64,000 nucleotides of DNA from Methylovirgula sp. HY1 (GCF_019343105.1 NZ_CP073764.1:2716001-2780000), one strand, 5' to 3'. Positions 18,302-29,260 are shown, counted from the stretch's first letter. Notes: generated from the sequence alone by a model not told the origin. Made by a program: numbers and translations.

Positions 18302-19303
18302 ATGTCCGCTCCGACCTTAGATCTTCTCGGTCTCGGCAATGCCATTGTCGATGTGATCGCGCCGAGCGACGATGATTTTCTGATTCGCCATGGCCTGCAC
18401 AAAGGCGCGATGCAGCTCATCGACGAAGCGGCCGCGGAAAAGCTCTATGCGGCGATGGGGCAGACGACCATCGTCTCCGGCGGTTCGGCCGCCAATACGA
18501 TCATCGGCGCGGCGCAGCTCGGCTGCAGCACGGCCTTCATCGGCAAGGTGAAGGCCGATCCGCTCGGCGATGTCTTCGCGCATGACATCCGGTCGGCGCG
18601 GGTGGCTTTCGATTCGACGCCGGCCAAGGACGGCGCCGCGAGCGCCCGCTGCCTCGTTCTCGTCACGCCGGATGGGCAGCGCACGATGAATACGTTTCTC
18701 GGCGCCTGCCAGGCTCTGACTCCGGACGATGTGGACCCTGCGCTGGTCGCGCAAGCGCAGATCACCTACCTCGAAGGCTATCTGTGGGATCCGTCGGAGG
18801 CGAAGCGGGCCTTTCTCAAAGCCTCCGATATTGCGCGCGGCGCGGATCGCCGCGTTGCGCTGAGCCTTTCGGATGCGTTTTGTGTCGATCGCTATCGCGA
18901 CGAATTTTTAGGGCTCATCCGCGACGGCAAGATCGATATTCTTTTTGCCAATGAGAGCGAATTGCATGCGCTCTATCAAACCGCGGATTTCGACACGGCG
19001 CTGGCGCAAGTGCGGGGCGAAAACATCCTCGCCGTGGTTACCCGTTCGGAGCGCGGCTCGATCACCGTCACACGTGACGAAACCCATGCGGTGAACGCGT
19101 TCCCGGTCGAGAAAGTCATCGATACGACGGGCGCCGGCGATCTCTTCGCCGCCGGATTCCTCACCGGCCTCGTCAAGGGCCAAGCGCTACCCGATTGCGC
19201 CCGGCTTGGCGCATTGGCTGCGGCCGAAATCATCCAGCATTATGGCGCAAGGCCGCAGGCGGATCTTCGCGCACGCGCGGCGGAAAGCGGGTTTGAGCTG
19301 TGA
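18302..19303 (+). CDS. PfkB-family sugar/adenosine kinase
   Basis: 333 residues. The PfkB N-terminal signature is GGSAANTIIGAAQLG, and the C-terminal catalytic signature DTTGAGDLFAAGFLTG contains the base Asp of GAGD. The overall pattern (LDLLGLGNAIVDV start, QRTMNTFLGAC, NESELHALY) matches the adenosine kinase-like branch common in Alphaproteobacteria. The substrate is likely adenosine or another nucleoside, not proven. Starts about 100 bases after hemW on the same strand. Confidence 0.88.
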   Translation: MSAPTLDLLGLGNAIVDVIAPSDDDFLIRHGLHKGAMQLIDEAAAEKLYAAMGQTTIVSGGSAANTIIGAAQLGCSTAFIGKVKADPLGDVFAHDIRSARVAFDSTPAKDGAASARCLVLVTPDGQRTMNTFLGACQALTPDDVDPALVAQAQITYLEGYLWDPSEAKRAFLKASDIARGADRRVALSLSDAFCVDRYRDEFLGLIRDGKIDILFANESELHALYQTADFDTALAQVRGENILAVVTRSERGSITVTRDETHAVNAFPVEKVIDTTGAGDLFAAGFLTGLVKGQALPDCARLGALAAAEIIQHYGARPQADLRARAAESGFEL

Positions 19304-19328
19304 GTTGGTTGGTCTGGCTATCGTTATG

Positions 19329-19676
19329 TCAGCGGCGCGCTTTTGGCGACATTGCTAGGCCAAGGAAAACGAGTACGGCCTGATTGAGCCGCAAAATATC
19401 TTCTTCATCCAACTGCCCGATAAAGGTTCCGATCTTGGATTTTGGCACGGTCGTGATCTTGTCGACCATGAGCCGACACGTGCTGTTCAAGCCATTTCGG
19501 TCGGTGCCCCCCACAGGGAGACGAAATAACGGCGCGTCGGTTTCATCCGTTGTGAAGGCGCAGATAGTGATGGAGTCTGTCGCGTCGAAACTATTGTCTT
19601 GTATGATGACTGCTGGCCGAGGTTTGCCGACATAGTCCTTGCCGCCGGCGACGGTCCATATTTCGCCCCGTCTCAT
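19329..19676 (-). CDS. MazF/PemK-type mRNA interferase toxin
   Basis: 115 residues with the PemK/MazF opening RRGEIWTVAGG, the GKPRPAVIIQ core strand, TICAFTTDETDAPLFRLPV and the ending SKIGTFIGQLDEEDILRLNQ. The fold cleaves RNA at short sequences. Its start overlaps the antitoxin stop by four bases (ATGA), the usual toxin-antitoxin coupling. Inserted between the PfkB kinase and coaA. Confidence 0.9.
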   Translation of the reverse strand: MRRGEIWTVAGGKDYVGKPRPAVIIQDNSFDATDSITICAFTTDETDAPLFRLPVGGTDRNGLNSTCRLMVDKITTVPKSKIGTFIGQLDEEDILRLNQAVLVFLGLAMSPKARR

Positions 19677-19897
19677 CCATTATTCCGATCCGTTATGGCG
19701 TCGATGAAGCTCTGATCCTCGGCGGCATGGGCGCTCTGAGCGACGGCTAATGACTGCCTATGCGCTTCCGATCGGAATGCGGGCGCTCGCATGTCGGGCA
19801 CCCAAATCTGGATCGGGCGCAAACCCTGGGCGCGCAGGCGTTCGCGATGGGTCCGCACCTTGTCCCGCGAGCTGTTGCTTTTGTTTACAGAGACCAT
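19673..19897 (-). CDS. MazE-like antitoxin (DUF3018 type)
   Basis: 74 residues. RDKVRTHRERLRAQGLRPIQIWVPD is the DNA-binding N-terminus typical of the MazE-like antitoxins paired with PemK-type toxins, followed by an acidic, likely disordered tail (AEDQSFIDAI) that would wrap the toxin. It is translated first and coupled to the toxin gene. A perfect palindrome 15 bases upstream of its ATG is the likely autoregulatory operator. Confidence 0.88.
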   Translation of the reverse strand: MVSVNKSNSSRDKVRTHRERLRAQGLRPIQIWVPDMRAPAFRSEAHRQSLAVAQSAHAAEDQSFIDAITDRNNG

Positions 19898-19911
19898 GGT
19901 TGACGACCACC

Positions 19912-19939
19912 TGTGCTAGGTTACATGTAACCTAGCACA
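19912..19939. promoter_or_regulatory. 28-bp perfect palindrome, candidate mazEF operator
   Basis: Half-site TGTGCTAGGTTACA is followed immediately by its exact reverse complement, with no mismatch and no loop. It lies just upstream of the antitoxin start, where toxin-antitoxin complexes normally bind to repress their own operon. Confidence 0.85.
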
Positions 19940-20002
19940 AACGCCGGAGATGCGCGACCATAATTCGCTTGCCTGGGCGAATGCCACAGGCGCTGCGGCG
20001 CC

Positions 20003-20962
20003 TCACAATTTGCGCAGCTCGACTTCCTCGATCAGATGGCTCGCGCCCTTGGTCAGCACGAGATTGGCGCGCGCCCGCGTCGGCAGGATATTTTCGTGCA
20101 GATTGCGCAGATTGATCTTGCGCCAGATGTCGCGCGCAATGGCTTCCGCATCCGCATCGCTGAGGTCGGCATATTTGCGGAAGTAAGACCGCGGATCGCG
20201 GAAGGCGGTCTGCCGCAGCCGCATGAAGCGGGCGACGTACCAGCGTTCCAATTCATCGTCATTGGCGTGGAGATAGATGGAAAAATCGAAGAAGTCCGAG
20301 ACGAAGGGGGCCGCTCGTCCATCTTTCGGCGGACGCCCCGGCAGTAGCACATTGAGCCCTTCGACGATCAATATGTCCGGACGGTCGAAAGTGACATGCT
20401 CTTCCGGCACGACATCGTAAGTCAGATGCGAATAGACCGGCGCATGAACATTGCGCGTGCCGGCCTTCACGTCGGAGAGAAAGCGTAAGAGGCTCGCGCC
20501 GTCATAGCTCTCCGGAAAGCCCTTCTTGTCCATCAGCCCTTCGGCTTCGAGCACGGCATTGGGATAGAGAAATCCGTCCGTGGTGACGAGTTCGACTTTC
20601 GGCGTGTTCGGCCAGCGCGACAATAGCGCCCGCATGACGCGCGCCAGGGTCGATTTGCCGGCCGCGACAGAGCCCGCCACGCCGACAATATAGGGCATTT
20701 TGCCGTCTTCGGCGCCGAGGAAGCGCTGGGTCGCCTTGAACAGGCCTTGCGTCGCGGCGACATAGAGGGCCAACAGGCGCGACAAGGGCAAATAAATGGC
20801 GATGACCTCTTCGAGAGAGATCGGGTCGTCGATCGATCTGAGCTTGCTCAGATCGTCCAAGGTCAAGGTCAATGGCGTGTCGGCGCGCAAAGCCGCCCAT
20901 TCACTGCGCGTGAAATGATGATAGGGCGAGAGCACGGCCGGTCCTTTGACGCGTTCGTCCAT
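20003..20962 (-). CDS. coaA: Type I pantothenate kinase
   Basis: 319 residues from the ATG at 20962, which has GAGG upstream; an ATG at 20995 would add 11 residues. The P-loop GSVAAGKS is at 97-104, followed by [22 protein letters not shown] and the [14 protein letters not shown] strand, all standard for prokaryotic type I CoaA. It phosphorylates pantothenate, the first step of coenzyme A synthesis, and is normally feedback-inhibited by CoA. It follows hisE on the same strand, as in many Hyphomicrobiales. Confidence 0.96.
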   Translation of the reverse strand: MDERVKGPAVLSPYHHFTRSEWAALRADTPLTLTLDDLSKLRSIDDPISLEEVIAIYLPLSRLLALYVAATQGLFKATQRFLGAEDGKMPYIVGVAGSVAAGKSTLARVMRALLSRWPNTPKVELVTTDGFLYPNAVLEAEGLMDKKGFPESYDGASLLRFLSDVKAGTRNVHAPVYSHLTYDVVPEEHVTFDRPDILIVEGLNVLLPGRPPKDGRAAPFVSDFFDFSIYLHANDDELERWYVARFMRLRQTAFRDPRSYFRKYADLSDADAEAIARDIWRKINLRNLHENILPTRARANLVLTKGASHLIEEVELRKL

Positions 20963-21116
20963 TCGATCCTCGGTTTTCTGCGGCCGAGCTGACACCGCTG
21001 TTTAATATGGTCGGCGAATTTTTCCAAATCCAGTGGCGTCCAACATTCGGCCGGCTTCCGAGGCTCAACTTATCGTGCGATGATCGATAGGACCTTCCAA
21101 TAGACGGCGAAAAACG

Positions 21117-21437
21117 TCAGGATTGGCGCGATGCCTTTTCACTATGGCCCGATTGGGCGGTGCGGCGCTTGAGCTCCGTCAAGACATCTGCGAGCGGCAC
21201 CTTGCGGGTCTGCAGCACGACAAGAAGGTGGTAGAGAAGATCCGCGGTTTCGCTGATGAGCGCACGTGGATCGCCTTCGACCGCGGCGATCACGACCTCG
21301 ACGGCCTCTTCTCCCATTTTCTTGGCTGCGCGCGCCGGCCCCGCGACGAGGAGCGATTTGGTGTAGGAGGTATCGGCGTCGGCCTTGTCGCGTTCCGCGA
21401 TGAGCGCAGCGAGATCCGCCAAACCAAAATCGCTCAT
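21117..21437 (-). CDS. hisE: Phosphoribosyl-ATP pyrophosphatase
   Basis: 106 residues from the ATG at 21437, preceded by GGAGAG; an upstream ATG at 21470 adds 11 residues. The MazG-like core has KKMGEEAVEVVIAA, ISETADLLYHLLVVL and the metal-binding acidic residues in those helices. It hydrolyses PR-ATP to PR-AMP, the second step of histidine synthesis. Separate from HisI, as is usual in Alphaproteobacteria. Confidence 0.95.
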   Translation of the reverse strand: MSDFGLADLAALIAERDKADADTSYTKSLLVAGPARAAKKMGEEAVEVVIAAVEGDPRALISETADLLYHLLVVLQTRKVPLADVLTELKRRTAQSGHSEKASRQS

Positions 21438-21462
21438 TCTACTCTCCGGATTTCTCTCTGGT

Positions 21463-22245
21463 TCAGGCAATAGCGGCGGTGCGGCCGTCGCGCCGCATGT
21501 CGAGACCCTGACGCGTCATATAGTCTTTCGCCTCGGCGATGCTGAATTCGCCGAAATGGAAAATCGAGGCGGCGAGCACGGCGTTGGCGCCGCCCTCGCG
21601 CAGGCCTTCGACGAGATGGTCGAGCGTGCCGACGCCGCCAGAGGCGATGACCGGCACCGAAACCGCATCGACGACCGCGCGCGTGAGCTTCAGGTCGAAG
21701 CCGGATTTGGTGCCGTCGCGATCCATCGAGGTCAGGAGAATTTCACCGGCGCCGAGCCGCGTGACTTCCCGCGCGTAGTCGATCGCATCGAGCCCCGTGG
21801 GTTTCCTCCCGCCGTGGGTGAAGATCTCCCATTTCCCCGGCGCTGTTTGCTTGGCATCGATCGCGACGACGATACATTGATTGCCGAATTTTTCCGCGGC
21901 GACGCGGACGAAATCGCGATTCTCGACCGCAGCGGTCATAATCGAGACCTTATCGGCGCCAGCGAGCAGAAGATTGCGGATATCTTCGAGCGTGCGGACG
22001 CCGCCGCCGACGGTCAGCGGCATGAAACAGGCTTCCGCCGTCCGTCGCACCACGTCGAGGATGATGCCGCGATTTTCATGGCTCGCGGTAATGTCGAGAA
22101 AGCACAGCTCGTCGGCGCCCGCCGCGTCATAGGCGGTGGCGCAGGCGACCGGGTCGCCGGCATCGCGCAGATCGACGAAATTGACGCCTTTGACGACGCG
22201 GCCGTCCTTGACGTCGAGACAGGGGATGACGCGTGACTTAAGCAA
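21463..22245 (-). CDS. hisF: Imidazole glycerol phosphate synthase, cyclase subunit
   Basis: 260 residues from a TTG at 22245. This start gives the canonical [20 protein letters not shown]-terminus and has GAGGAGA upstream. The frame extends further upstream without homology. The (beta/alpha)8 barrel shows the catalytic Asp residues in IPCLDV and [12 protein letters not shown], and the phosphate sites TVGGGVRT and VIASGGVGT. The start overlaps the hisA stop by eight bases, so translation is coupled. Confidence 0.95.
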   Translation of the reverse strand: MLKSRVIPCLDVKDGRVVKGVNFVDLRDAGDPVACATAYDAAGADELCFLDITASHENRGIILDVVRRTAEACFMPLTVGGGVRTLEDIRNLLLAGADKVSIMTAAVENRDFVRVAAEKFGNQCIVVAIDAKQTAPGKWEIFTHGGRKPTGLDAIDYAREVTRLGAGEILLTSMDRDGTKSGFDLKLTRAVVDAVSVPVIASGGVGTLDHLVEGLREGGANAVLAASIFHFGEFSIAEAKDYMTRQGLDMRRDGRTAAIA

Positions 22246-22993
22246 GCGATTTCTCCTCGGCCGCACGGAGCAGCGCCAGCGCCGCCGCGGGATCGAGCCG
22301 TCCGTCATAAAGCGCCCGGCCGGCGATCGCGCCGCCGAGTTTCGCACAATCGGGCGCAAGCAGGCGTTCGATATCGGCGAGTGAGGCGAGACCGCCCGAG
22401 GCGATGACCGGGATCGCGACCGCTTCCGCGAGCGCCAGAGTGGCCGCGATATTCAACCCCTGTAAAATGCCGTCGCGGTCGATATCCGTATAAATCAGGG
22501 CGGCGACGCCGGCATCTTCGAAGCGTCGGCCAAGCTCCACCGCGGTCATTTCCGCCGTCTGCGCCCAGCCTTCGACGGCGACCTTGCCGGCGCGGGCGTC
22601 AATGCCGACGGCGATCCGGCCGGGATGGCGGCGGGCGGCATCGCGGACGAAGTCCGGATCGCGCACGGCCGCGGTGCCGATGATCACGCGCGCGACTCCT
22701 TTGCCGAGCCAACCTTCGACCGTGGCGAGATCCCTGATCCCGCCGCCGAGTTGCACCTGCATCGTCGTGCGCGAAAGAATGGCTTCGACGGCAACCGCAT
22801 TCATCGGCTTGCCGGCAAAGGCCCCGTCGAGATCGACGACATGGAGATGCGAAAAGCCCTGTCGCGCGAAAGCTTCCGCCTGAGCCGCAGGATTCTGGTT
22901 GAAGACGGTCGCCTTCGCCATGTCGCCTTGCACGAGGCGCACGCATTCGCCGGATTTGAGATCGATCGCCGGATAAAGGATCATGGCCGCCAC
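22238..22993 (-). CDS. hisA: Phosphoribosylformimino-AICAR ribotide isomerase
   Basis: 251 residues of the HisA barrel: [20 protein letters not shown] with the catalytic Asp, the phosphate loop LGGGIRDL, and [15 protein letters not shown] with the second catalytic Asp, then [10 protein letters not shown]. It catalyses the Amadori rearrangement that produces PRFAR, the substrate of HisF-HisH. Overlaps hisH upstream by 13 bases and hisF downstream by eight. Confidence 0.96.
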   Translation of the reverse strand: MAAMILYPAIDLKSGECVRLVQGDMAKATVFNQNPAAQAEAFARQGFSHLHVVDLDGAFAGKPMNAVAVEAILSRTTMQVQLGGGIRDLATVEGWLGKGVARVIIGTAAVRDPDFVRDAARRHPGRIAVGIDARAGKVAVEGWAQTAEMTAVELGRRFEDAGVAALIYTDIDRDGILQGLNIAATLALAEAVAIPVIASGGLASLADIERLLAPDCAKLGGAIAGRALYDGRLDPAAALALLRAAEEKSLA

Positions 22994-23631
22994 CGCAGAA
23001 AATTGCCGATCACCGCCAGCCCCAAGGCTTGGCTCTTTTCCGGGTGGAATTGCGTGCCGACCATATTGTCGCGGCCGACGATGGCTGCGACCGGGCCGCC
23101 ATAATCGGTCGTGGCCACGAGTTCCTCCGGCCTGACTGCGGTGAACGCATAGGAATGGACGAAATAGGCGTGCAGGCCCTGCGGCCCGGTCGGAATTTCC
23201 GCGAGCAATGGATGCGGGCGGCCGACATCGAGCGTGTTCCAGCCCATATGCGGGATCTTCAGTTGTGGGTCATCGGGCGTTATGGCGGCGACGTCGCCGG
23301 AGATCCAGCCGAAACCCTTGGTGACCTCATGCTCGAGACCCCGCGCCGCCATCAGTTGCATGCCGACGCAAATGCCGAGAAAGGGCCGTCCCTTCGTGAT
23401 CACCGTTTCGCTCAAGGCCTCGATCATGCCAGGCACGGCGCCGAGTCCGCGCCGGCAATCGGCGAAGGCGCCGACGCCCGGCAGCACGACGCGTTCCGCG
23501 CCGCGCACGGCTTCGGGATCGCCGCTGACAAGGATCGGCATGGCAAGGCCCGCCTCGCGGGCGGCGCGCTCGAAAGCCTTATGGGCGGAATGAAGATTGC
23601 CGGAACCGTAATCGACGATGATCGTGCTCAC
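22981..23631 (-). CDS. hisH: Imidazole glycerol phosphate synthase, glutaminase subunit
   Basis: 216 residues from a GTG at 23631. This start gives the family N-terminus [15 protein letters not shown] longer open frame to 23988 has no homology. The triad is Cys88 in [10 protein letters not shown], His196 and Glu198 in QFHPEKSQ. It produces ammonia from glutamine and channels it to HisF. The GTG overlaps the stop of the upstream DUF2628 gene (GTGA). Confidence 0.95.
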   Translation of the reverse strand: MSTIIVDYGSGNLHSAHKAFERAAREAGLAMPILVSGDPEAVRGAERVVLPGVGAFADCRRGLGAVPGMIEALSETVITKGRPFLGICVGMQLMAARGLEHEVTKGFGWISGDVAAITPDDPQLKIPHMGWNTLDVGRPHPLLAEIPTGPQGLHAYFVHSYAFTAVRPEELVATTDYGGPVAAIVGRDNMVGTQFHPEKSQALGLAVIGNFLRWRP

Positions 23632-24110
23632 CTTCGCTCCTCCGGGAGCGGAAACACGCCCAGGACCTCCGTGTCCCGGTTTGCCATCGCGGCACCGAGC
23701 AACGCGTCTTTCGGGGCCGGGGCCGTGGCATCTTGCGGCTGGGAGAGACGGCTGAAAAACAGCCGTTCGGCGGTCTCGGCCGCTTCGGCGGTGACGACAT
23801 CGATCAGACGATAGCGCCGTCCCGCGAGCTTGCGCCGCAGCAGGCCATTGCCTTCGAGCCCCAGCACAATCCGCAGCGCCAAGGCGATCGTCAGGGTCGT
23901 GCCGAATCCGAAATGCCGCATGGCCAGCCAGACGAGAAGGCCTTCGACGACGAGCCAAAGCGCGACGATGGCCCAAAGCCGATGCCAAACCAGCCAGAGG
24001 AGCGCAAAGACGAAGGCCGGCCAGGAAAAGCCTTCGCGCAGAAAGACGGCGCGTTCGGGCTCGGGTTCGCCGAGCGTGCCGATGGGCGCCTGGACGGTGT
24101 AAACGGACAT
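23628..24110 (-). CDS. DUF2628 membrane protein in the his operon
   Basis: 160 residues from the ATG at 24110 (an ATG at 24122 adds four). Residues about 30-95 form two or three hydrophobic helices ([33 protein letters not shown]), preceded by the YTVQAP start typical of alphaproteobacterial DUF2628 proteins. The gene lies between hisB and hisH and its stop overlaps the hisH start. This position is commonly conserved in Hyphomicrobiales. The function is unknown. Confidence 0.82.
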   Translation of the reverse strand: MSVYTVQAPIGTLGEPEPERAVFLREGFSWPAFVFALLWLVWHRLWAIVALWLVVEGLLVWLAMRHFGFGTTLTIALALRIVLGLEGNGLLRRKLAGRRYRLIDVVTAEAAETAERLFFSRLSQPQDATAPAPKDALLGAAMANRDTEVLGVFPLPEERR

Positions 24111-24199
24111 GTCTGGATCCATCCGTTGGAGACTTGTTTACAAACTCGTGGGCTCGAGCGCGGATTGGGCGGTATGCCCGGAGCCATCCGTAGCGCGCG

Positions 24200-24787
24200 T
24201 CACAGCGTCCCTTTGGTCGAGGGGATTTCGCCCATCTGCCTTGGATCGATGGTCATGGCCACACGTAGCGCGCGGGCGACGGCCTTGAAGCTCGATTCCG
24301 AAATATGGTGGCAATTTTCGCCGTAGAGCGTCTCGATATGGAGGTTCATGCCGAGGTGAACGGAAAGCGCCTGGAAGAATTCGCGGACGAGTTCGGTGTC
24401 GAATTCGCCGATTTTCGGGCGCGGAAACTGCGTCTTGAAGACGAGAAAGGGCCGGCCGGACAGGTCGATCGCGACGCGCGTCAAGGTTTCGTCCATGGGC
24501 AGGAGCACATCGGCGAAACGGGTGATTCCAGCCGCGTCGCCGAGCGCCTGCCGCAGCGCCTGGCCAAGCGCAATGCCGGTGTCTTCGACCGTGTGATGTT
24601 GGTCGATGTGGAGGTCGCCTTTTGCCCTGATCTCCATATCGATCAAGGAATGGCGGGCGAGCTGCTCGAGCATATGGTCGAAAAAGCCTATCCCTGTGGT
24701 AATTTGCGCACGGCCGGTTCCATCGAGGCCGACGCTGACCTCGATTTTGGTTTCCTTGGTTTGGCGCGAAACAGTGGCTTTGCGCAT
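24200..24787 (-). CDS. hisB: Imidazoleglycerol-phosphate dehydratase
   Basis: 195 residues, the monofunctional form without a HisB phosphatase domain. Metal-binding motifs include [34 protein letters not shown] and [14 protein letters not shown]. It dehydrates IGP in step six of histidine synthesis. First gene of the leftward operon hisB-DUF2628-hisH-hisA-hisF-hisE-coaA, divergent from hslV. Confidence 0.97.
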   Translation of the reverse strand: MRKATVSRQTKETKIEVSVGLDGTGRAQITTGIGFFDHMLEQLARHSLIDMEIRAKGDLHIDQHHTVEDTGIALGQALRQALGDAAGITRFADVLLPMDETLTRVAIDLSGRPFLVFKTQFPRPKIGEFDTELVREFFQALSVHLGMNLHIETLYGENCHHISESSFKAVARALRVAMTIDPRQMGEIPSTKGTL

Positions 24788-25050
24788 TCGTCGCTCTGGC
24801 TCGGTTGGTCTGGCAATTTGCCTCGGTACTAGAGCATTTGGCCCCGCAGGGGAACCTTTTCACGGCGCGAAGGATGTTTCTTGCGCCGCGGCACGGGTTT
24901 ATGGTTCACCAAGAATGTCCGGCGGAGGCTTCTGGCTCTGCTGCGCGGGCCGCACTTGCGTCGAGACCCGCGCCCCAATAGATGAAACGGCGATGGTCGG
25001 ACATCTGGTCGGCCGGTGGCATTTCCCGAAGTCTTCCCGAAGGGCTCTTC

Positions 25051-25629
25051 ATGCTTGACGATTCGCCAGACCGCGCGACGAGCGGCGCAAGCTGGCATGC
25101 GACCACGATCATCATGGTCCGCAAGGGCGGCCGCACCGTTATAGGTGGTGACGGGCAGGTGAGCATTGGGCAGACCATCGTCAAGAGCAATGCCAAGAAA
25201 GTGCGGCGGCTCGGCAAGGGCGATGTCATCGGTGGCTTTGCCGGAGCGACGGCGGACGCCTTCACCCTGTTCGAGCGGCTCGAGGCCAAGCTCGAACAAT
25301 ATCCGGCCCAGCTCGTCCGCGCCTGTGTCGAGCTCGCCAAGGATTGGCGCACGGATCGCTATTTGCGCCGGCTCGAGGCGATGATGCTGGTCGCCGACAA
25401 GGATGCCGGCCTGGTGCTCACCGGCAACGGCGATGTGCTCGAGCCGGAAATGACCGGCGATGGAAGCGTTATGGGGATAGGGTCAGGCGGCAATTATGCG
25501 CTGGCTGCGGGGCGCGCGCTGCTGTCGACCGATCTCGACGCCGAGACGATCGCCCGCCGCGCGCTCGAAATCGCGTCGGAGATTTGCGTCTATACCAATC
25601 GAAATCTCGTCATCGAAAGTCTTCCATGA
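25051..25629 (+). CDS. hslV: ATP-dependent protease subunit HslV (ClpQ)
   Basis: 192 residues from the ATG at 25051; the frame is open to 24982. The catalytic N-terminal threonine follows a longer propeptide in [50 protein letters not shown] and [17 protein letters not shown] are HslV signatures. It forms the dodecameric peptidase core driven by HslU. The stop TGA overlaps the ATG of a membrane-protein gene inserted before hslU. Confidence 0.96.
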   Translation: MLDDSPDRATSGASWHATTIIMVRKGGRTVIGGDGQVSIGQTIVKSNAKKVRRLGKGDVIGGFAGATADAFTLFERLEAKLEQYPAQLVRACVELAKDWRTDRYLRRLEAMMLVADKDAGLVLTGNGDVLEPEMTGDGSVMGIGSGGNYALAAGRALLSTDLDAETIARRALEIASEICVYTNRNLVIESLP

Positions 25630-26759
25630 TTGCGGAGGAGATCCTGGAGCTCGCGGTCGGCGAAGGCGTGATCACGGCGGATCAAGCGAAAGCCCTGCGC
25701 AATCTGGCGAAAGAGCATCTGCCGCCGCCGCCTCCGCCGCCTCCGCCACCTGCAGTGAAAGCGGACCTCGAGGAGGACGAGCCCGCCGTCGCGCAGGACG
25801 ACGAGGCGGTGCGCTTCATCACCAGCTTTGCCGATATTTTCGTCAGCTTGGGCCTCGCGCTTTTCTTCAGCTCCTCGGCCTATCTCATCAATCTTTACGC
25901 CGGCGCGACCGGCATGTGGGCGGCGCTCGCCGGGCTGGCTTGGCTGGTCGCGGAACTTTTTACCCGTCGGCGCCGCCTGGCGCTGCCGAGCATTCTTCTC
26001 CTCGGCCTGTTTTCGGCCAGCGTCTTCATGACCTCTTGGACGCTCGTCGCCCAGCTCGATCCGATGGCGCCATTGAACTGGTGGCATCCAAGCGATCACC
26101 AGGGCTGGATGCTCGCGCATTCCATGAGCCTCGTTCTTGCCGGTATCACGACCGCGGCGCTGACAAGCCTGCATTATCTGCGGTTCCGGGTGCCGATAAC
26201 CATCGCCGCCATGGCCGCGGCGCTCGTCGCCGCTACCATTGGCCTCGTCTATTGGCTGATGCCGGACATCAGCGGCCGCCATGTCAATGCTCTGCTGCTT
26301 ATTTGCGGCCTCGCGGTGTTTCTCGTCGCCATGCGGTTCGACATGTCGGATCTGCGGCGGGTGACGCGGCGGACCGATATTGCTTTCTGGCTGCATCTTC
26401 TGGCGGCGCCGCTCATCGTCCATCCGCTGATCACGGGCTTGGGCCATAATAGCGCCAATCTCGATACGTATTCGGCGATAGCGGTGCTGGCCATTTTCCT
26501 CGGTCTCGGTCTGGTGTCGCTGGTGATCGATCGGCGCGCCTTGCTCGTCTCCGGCTTGACCTATGCGGGCATAGCCTTCGGTGCTTTGCTGCAACGGACG
26601 GGCGTTACCGACAAGACGCCTGCGGCAACCTTGCTGGCGCTCGGCGTCTTCATCCTTCTGCTCAGTGCGTTATGGCATCCGTTGCGACGCGTCGTCCTTA
26701 GACTCTTGCCCGCCGCCCTAGTCATCCGGCTCCCTCACTCCCATCTTTCGGCATCATGA
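25626..26759 (+). CDS. Polytopic membrane protein encoded between hslV and hslU
   Basis: 377 residues from the ATG at 25626, overlapping the hslV stop by four bases. The N-terminal helix ([20 protein letters not shown]) resembles the leader of DUF2157-type membrane proteins. A run of ten prolines is at 33-42 and an acidic stretch ([13 protein letters not shown]) follows. About ten transmembrane helices run from residue 70 to the end. Its own TGA overlaps the hslU ATG, so three cistrons are tied together by ATGA junctions. Function unknown. The tight coupling suggests coordinated dosage with the HslVU protease, but physical interaction is only an inference. Confidence 0.82.
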   Translation: MIAEEILELAVGEGVITADQAKALRNLAKEHLPPPPPPPPPPAVKADLEEDEPAVAQDDEAVRFITSFADIFVSLGLALFFSSSAYLINLYAGATGMWAALAGLAWLVAELFTRRRRLALPSILLLGLFSASVFMTSWTLVAQLDPMAPLNWWHPSDHQGWMLAHSMSLVLAGITTAALTSLHYLRFRVPITIAAMAAALVAATIGLVYWLMPDISGRHVNALLLICGLAVFLVAMRFDMSDLRRVTRRTDIAFWLHLLAAPLIVHPLITGLGHNSANLDTYSAIAVLAIFLGLGLVSLVIDRRALLVSGLTYAGIAFGALLQRTGVTDKTPAATLLALGVFILLLSALWHPLRRVVLRLLPAALVIRLPHSHLSAS

Positions 26760-28063
26760 CTGATTTCTCTCCTCGCGAGATCGTCTCGGAACTCGATCGC
26801 TTCATCGTCGGACAAAAACAGGCCAAGCGCGCTGTCGCAATCGCTTTGCGCAATCGTTGGCGACGCCTGCGTCTCGAAGGTGCAATGCGCGACGAAGTGA
26901 TGCCGAAAAATATTTTGATGATCGGCCCGACTGGCTGCGGCAAGACGGAAATCTCGCGCCGGCTGGCCAAGCTCGCGAATGCGCCGTTTCTGAAGGTCGA
27001 AGCGACCAAATTCACCGAAGTCGGTTATGTCGGCCGTGACGTCGAGCAGATCATTCGCGATCTTGTCGAAATCGCGATCAGCATGGTCAAGCAGGACAAA
27101 CGCAAAGCGCTGCAAGCCCGGGCGACATTGGTCGCCGAGGAAAGAATGCTCGATGCGCTCGTCGGCGCCAACGCATCGCCGTCGACCCGCGATGCGTTCC
27201 GCAAGAAATTGCGCGATGGCGAATTGGACGACAAGGAGGTGGAACTCGAGTTCTCGCAGCCGTCGAGCAATATGCCGATGTTCGAATTGCCGAATTTTCC
27301 GGGTGCCTCGATCGGCGCGATTTCGATCGGCGACATATTCGGCAAATCCATGGGCAAGACGACGAAGCCGCGCCGCACGCTCGTCAAGGATGCCTATGAG
27401 CCGCTCATCGCCGAAGAGAGCGACAGGCTGATGGATCAGGATCAGATCGTTCAGCAGGCGCTTCATGAAGTCGAGAATAATGGAATTGTGTTTCTCGACG
27501 AGATCGACAAGATCTGTAGCCGCGAAGGCCGCAGTGGCGGCGATGTCTCCCGTGAAGGCGTGCAGCGCGATCTTCTGCCTTTAATCGAAGGCACCACGGT
27601 ATCGACGAAGCACGGCGCAGTGAAGACGGACCATGTCCTTTTCATCGCTTCGGGGGCCTTCCATGTCGCCAAACCGTCGGATCTGCTGCCCGAACTGCAG
27701 GGACGGCTGCCGATCCGCGTCGAGCTCAGCTCTTTGAACGAAGAGGATTTCCGCCGCATTCTCGTCGACACGGAAGCCAGTCTCATTAAGCAATATGAGG
27801 CTTTGATGCGCACCGAAGGCGTCGAGCTTACTTTCACCCAAGACGCGGTCGGCGCCATCGCCAAGATCGCCGTGCAGGTCAATTCGAGTGTCGAGAATAT
27901 CGGGGCGCGGCGCCTGCAGACGGTGATGGAGCGCGTCCTCGACGAGATCAGTTTCACCGCCGCGGATCGGTTCGGCGAAGCCATTACCATCGACGCCGAT
28001 TTTGTCGAAAAAAACATTGGCGATCTGGCGCGAAACACCGATCTCAGCCGGTTCATCCTCTGA
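26756..28063 (+). CDS. hslU: ATP-dependent protease ATPase subunit HslU (ClpY)
   Basis: 435 residues. Start [21 protein letters not shown], Walker [10 protein letters not shown], the GYVGRDVE pore motif, Walker [13 protein letters not shown] and the C-terminal [15 protein letters not shown] helix are all present, ending in DLSRFIL, the tail that docks into HslV. It unfolds substrates for HslV. The inserted I domain (about 110-240) is present. Confidence 0.98.
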   Translation: MTDFSPREIVSELDRFIVGQKQAKRAVAIALRNRWRRLRLEGAMRDEVMPKNILMIGPTGCGKTEISRRLAKLANAPFLKVEATKFTEVGYVGRDVEQIIRDLVEIAISMVKQDKRKALQARATLVAEERMLDALVGANASPSTRDAFRKKLRDGELDDKEVELEFSQPSSNMPMFELPNFPGASIGAISIGDIFGKSMGKTTKPRRTLVKDAYEPLIAEESDRLMDQDQIVQQALHEVENNGIVFLDEIDKICSREGRSGGDVSREGVQRDLLPLIEGTTVSTKHGAVKTDHVLFIASGAFHVAKPSDLLPELQGRLPIRVELSSLNEEDFRRILVDTEASLIKQYEALMRTEGVELTFTQDAVGAIAKIAVQVNSSVENIGARRLQTVMERVLDEISFTAADRFGEAITIDADFVEKNIGDLARNTDLSRFIL

Positions 28064-28225
28064 GCCGTGCGGCATCAGCGCCGCGTTGATGTCGTCAGAT
28101 TACTGTCATGCCGCGTTTTGGCGCGCCCGCCGTGCGAAGAGCTGGTTGGCGCATGGCCTTGCCTTGCCGACGTAGCGGCGCCATAAGGCATGCCCAATTG
28201 CCTGATCTTTGGAGCTTTGCTGTCC

Positions 28226-29260
28226 ATGGCCGAATTCATTCCCCGCGTTTTTTCCGGTGTGCAACCGACGGGCAATCTGCATCTCGGCAATTATCTCGGT
28301 GCGATCACGAAATTCGTGGATCTACAGAGGACGCATGATTGTATTTATTGCGTTGTCGACCTTCACGCGATTACGGTCCCGCAAGATCCGCGGCAATTGA
28401 AGGCGAGCATAAGAGAAGTGACGGCGGCCTTTCTGGCGGCCGGCATCGATGCCAATCAGCACATTGTCTTTAATCAAAGCCAGGTGGCCGAGCACGCGGA
28501 ACTCGCCTGGGTGTTCAATTGCGTTGCCCGTATGGGCTGGCTGAACCGGATGACGCAGTTCAAGGAAAAGGCTGGCAAGGATCGCGAGAATGCATCGGTC
28601 GGGCTCTTCGCCTATCCCTGTCTGATGGCGGCGGATATTCTGCTTTATCGTGCGACCCATGTTCCTGTCGGCGAGGATCAAAAACAGCATCTCGAACTCT
28701 CCCGCGACATTGCGCAGAAGTTCAATCTCGATTTTGCCGAATCGATCGCGGCGAATGGGCATGGCGAGGCGTTCTTTCCGCTGCCGGCGCCTCTGATTCA
28801 AGGCGTCGCGACACGGGTGATGAGCCTGCGCGACGGCACTAAGAAAATGTCGAAATCCGATCCGTCCGACAATTCGCGCATCAATCTCTCCGACGATGCC
28901 GATACGATCGCGCAAAAGATCCGTAAGGCGAAGACGGATCCAGATGCATTACCGAGTGAAATCGAGGGTTTGGGCAAGCGGCCCGAGGCGGATAATCTGG
29001 TCGGGATATTCGCCGCTCTCAACGGTCAATCGAAAGCCGAGGTTTTGGCGGATTTCGGCGGCCGCAACTTTTCGACCTTCAAATCGGCCTTGGTCGATCT
29101 CGCGGTGACGAAACTCGTGCCGATCGGCACGGAGATGAAGCGGCTCACCGAAGATGCGCGTCATATCGACGGCGTGCTGGCTCAAGGCGCCGCGCGGGCG
29201 CGTGAAATCGCACGCGAGACGATGGTGGCCGTCAAAGACATCGTCGGGTTCGTGCACTAA
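28226..29260 (+). CDS. trpS: Tryptophanyl-tRNA synthetase
   Basis: 344 residues from the ATG at 28226, which starts [20 protein letters not shown]. Class I signatures are the HIGH variant NLHLGNYLG and KMSKSDPSD. The frame could extend 36 bases upstream, but that adds no conserved sequence. It charges tRNA-Trp. It lies 162 bases after hslU on the same strand. Confidence 0.97.
   Translation: MAEFIPRVFSGVQPTGNLHLGNYLGAITKFVDLQRTHDCIYCVVDLHAITVPQDPRQLKASIREVTAAFLAAGIDANQHIVFNQSQVAEHAELAWVFNCVARMGWLNRMTQFKEKAGKDRENASVGLFAYPCLMAADILLYRATHVPVGEDQKQHLELSRDIAQKFNLDFAESIAANGHGEAFFPLPAPLIQGVATRVMSLRDGTKKMSKSDPSDNSRINLSDDADTIAQKIRKAKTDPDALPSEIEGLGKRPEADNLVGIFAALNGQSKAEVLADFGGRNFSTFKSALVDLAVTKLVPIGTEMKRLTEDARHIDGVLAQGAARAREIARETMVAVKDIVGFVH

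Noticed and set aside
24788-25050. Further repeat copy between hisB and hslV
   Set aside because: CTAGAGCATTTGG resembles the first few bases of the repeat family, but the following sequence does not match.
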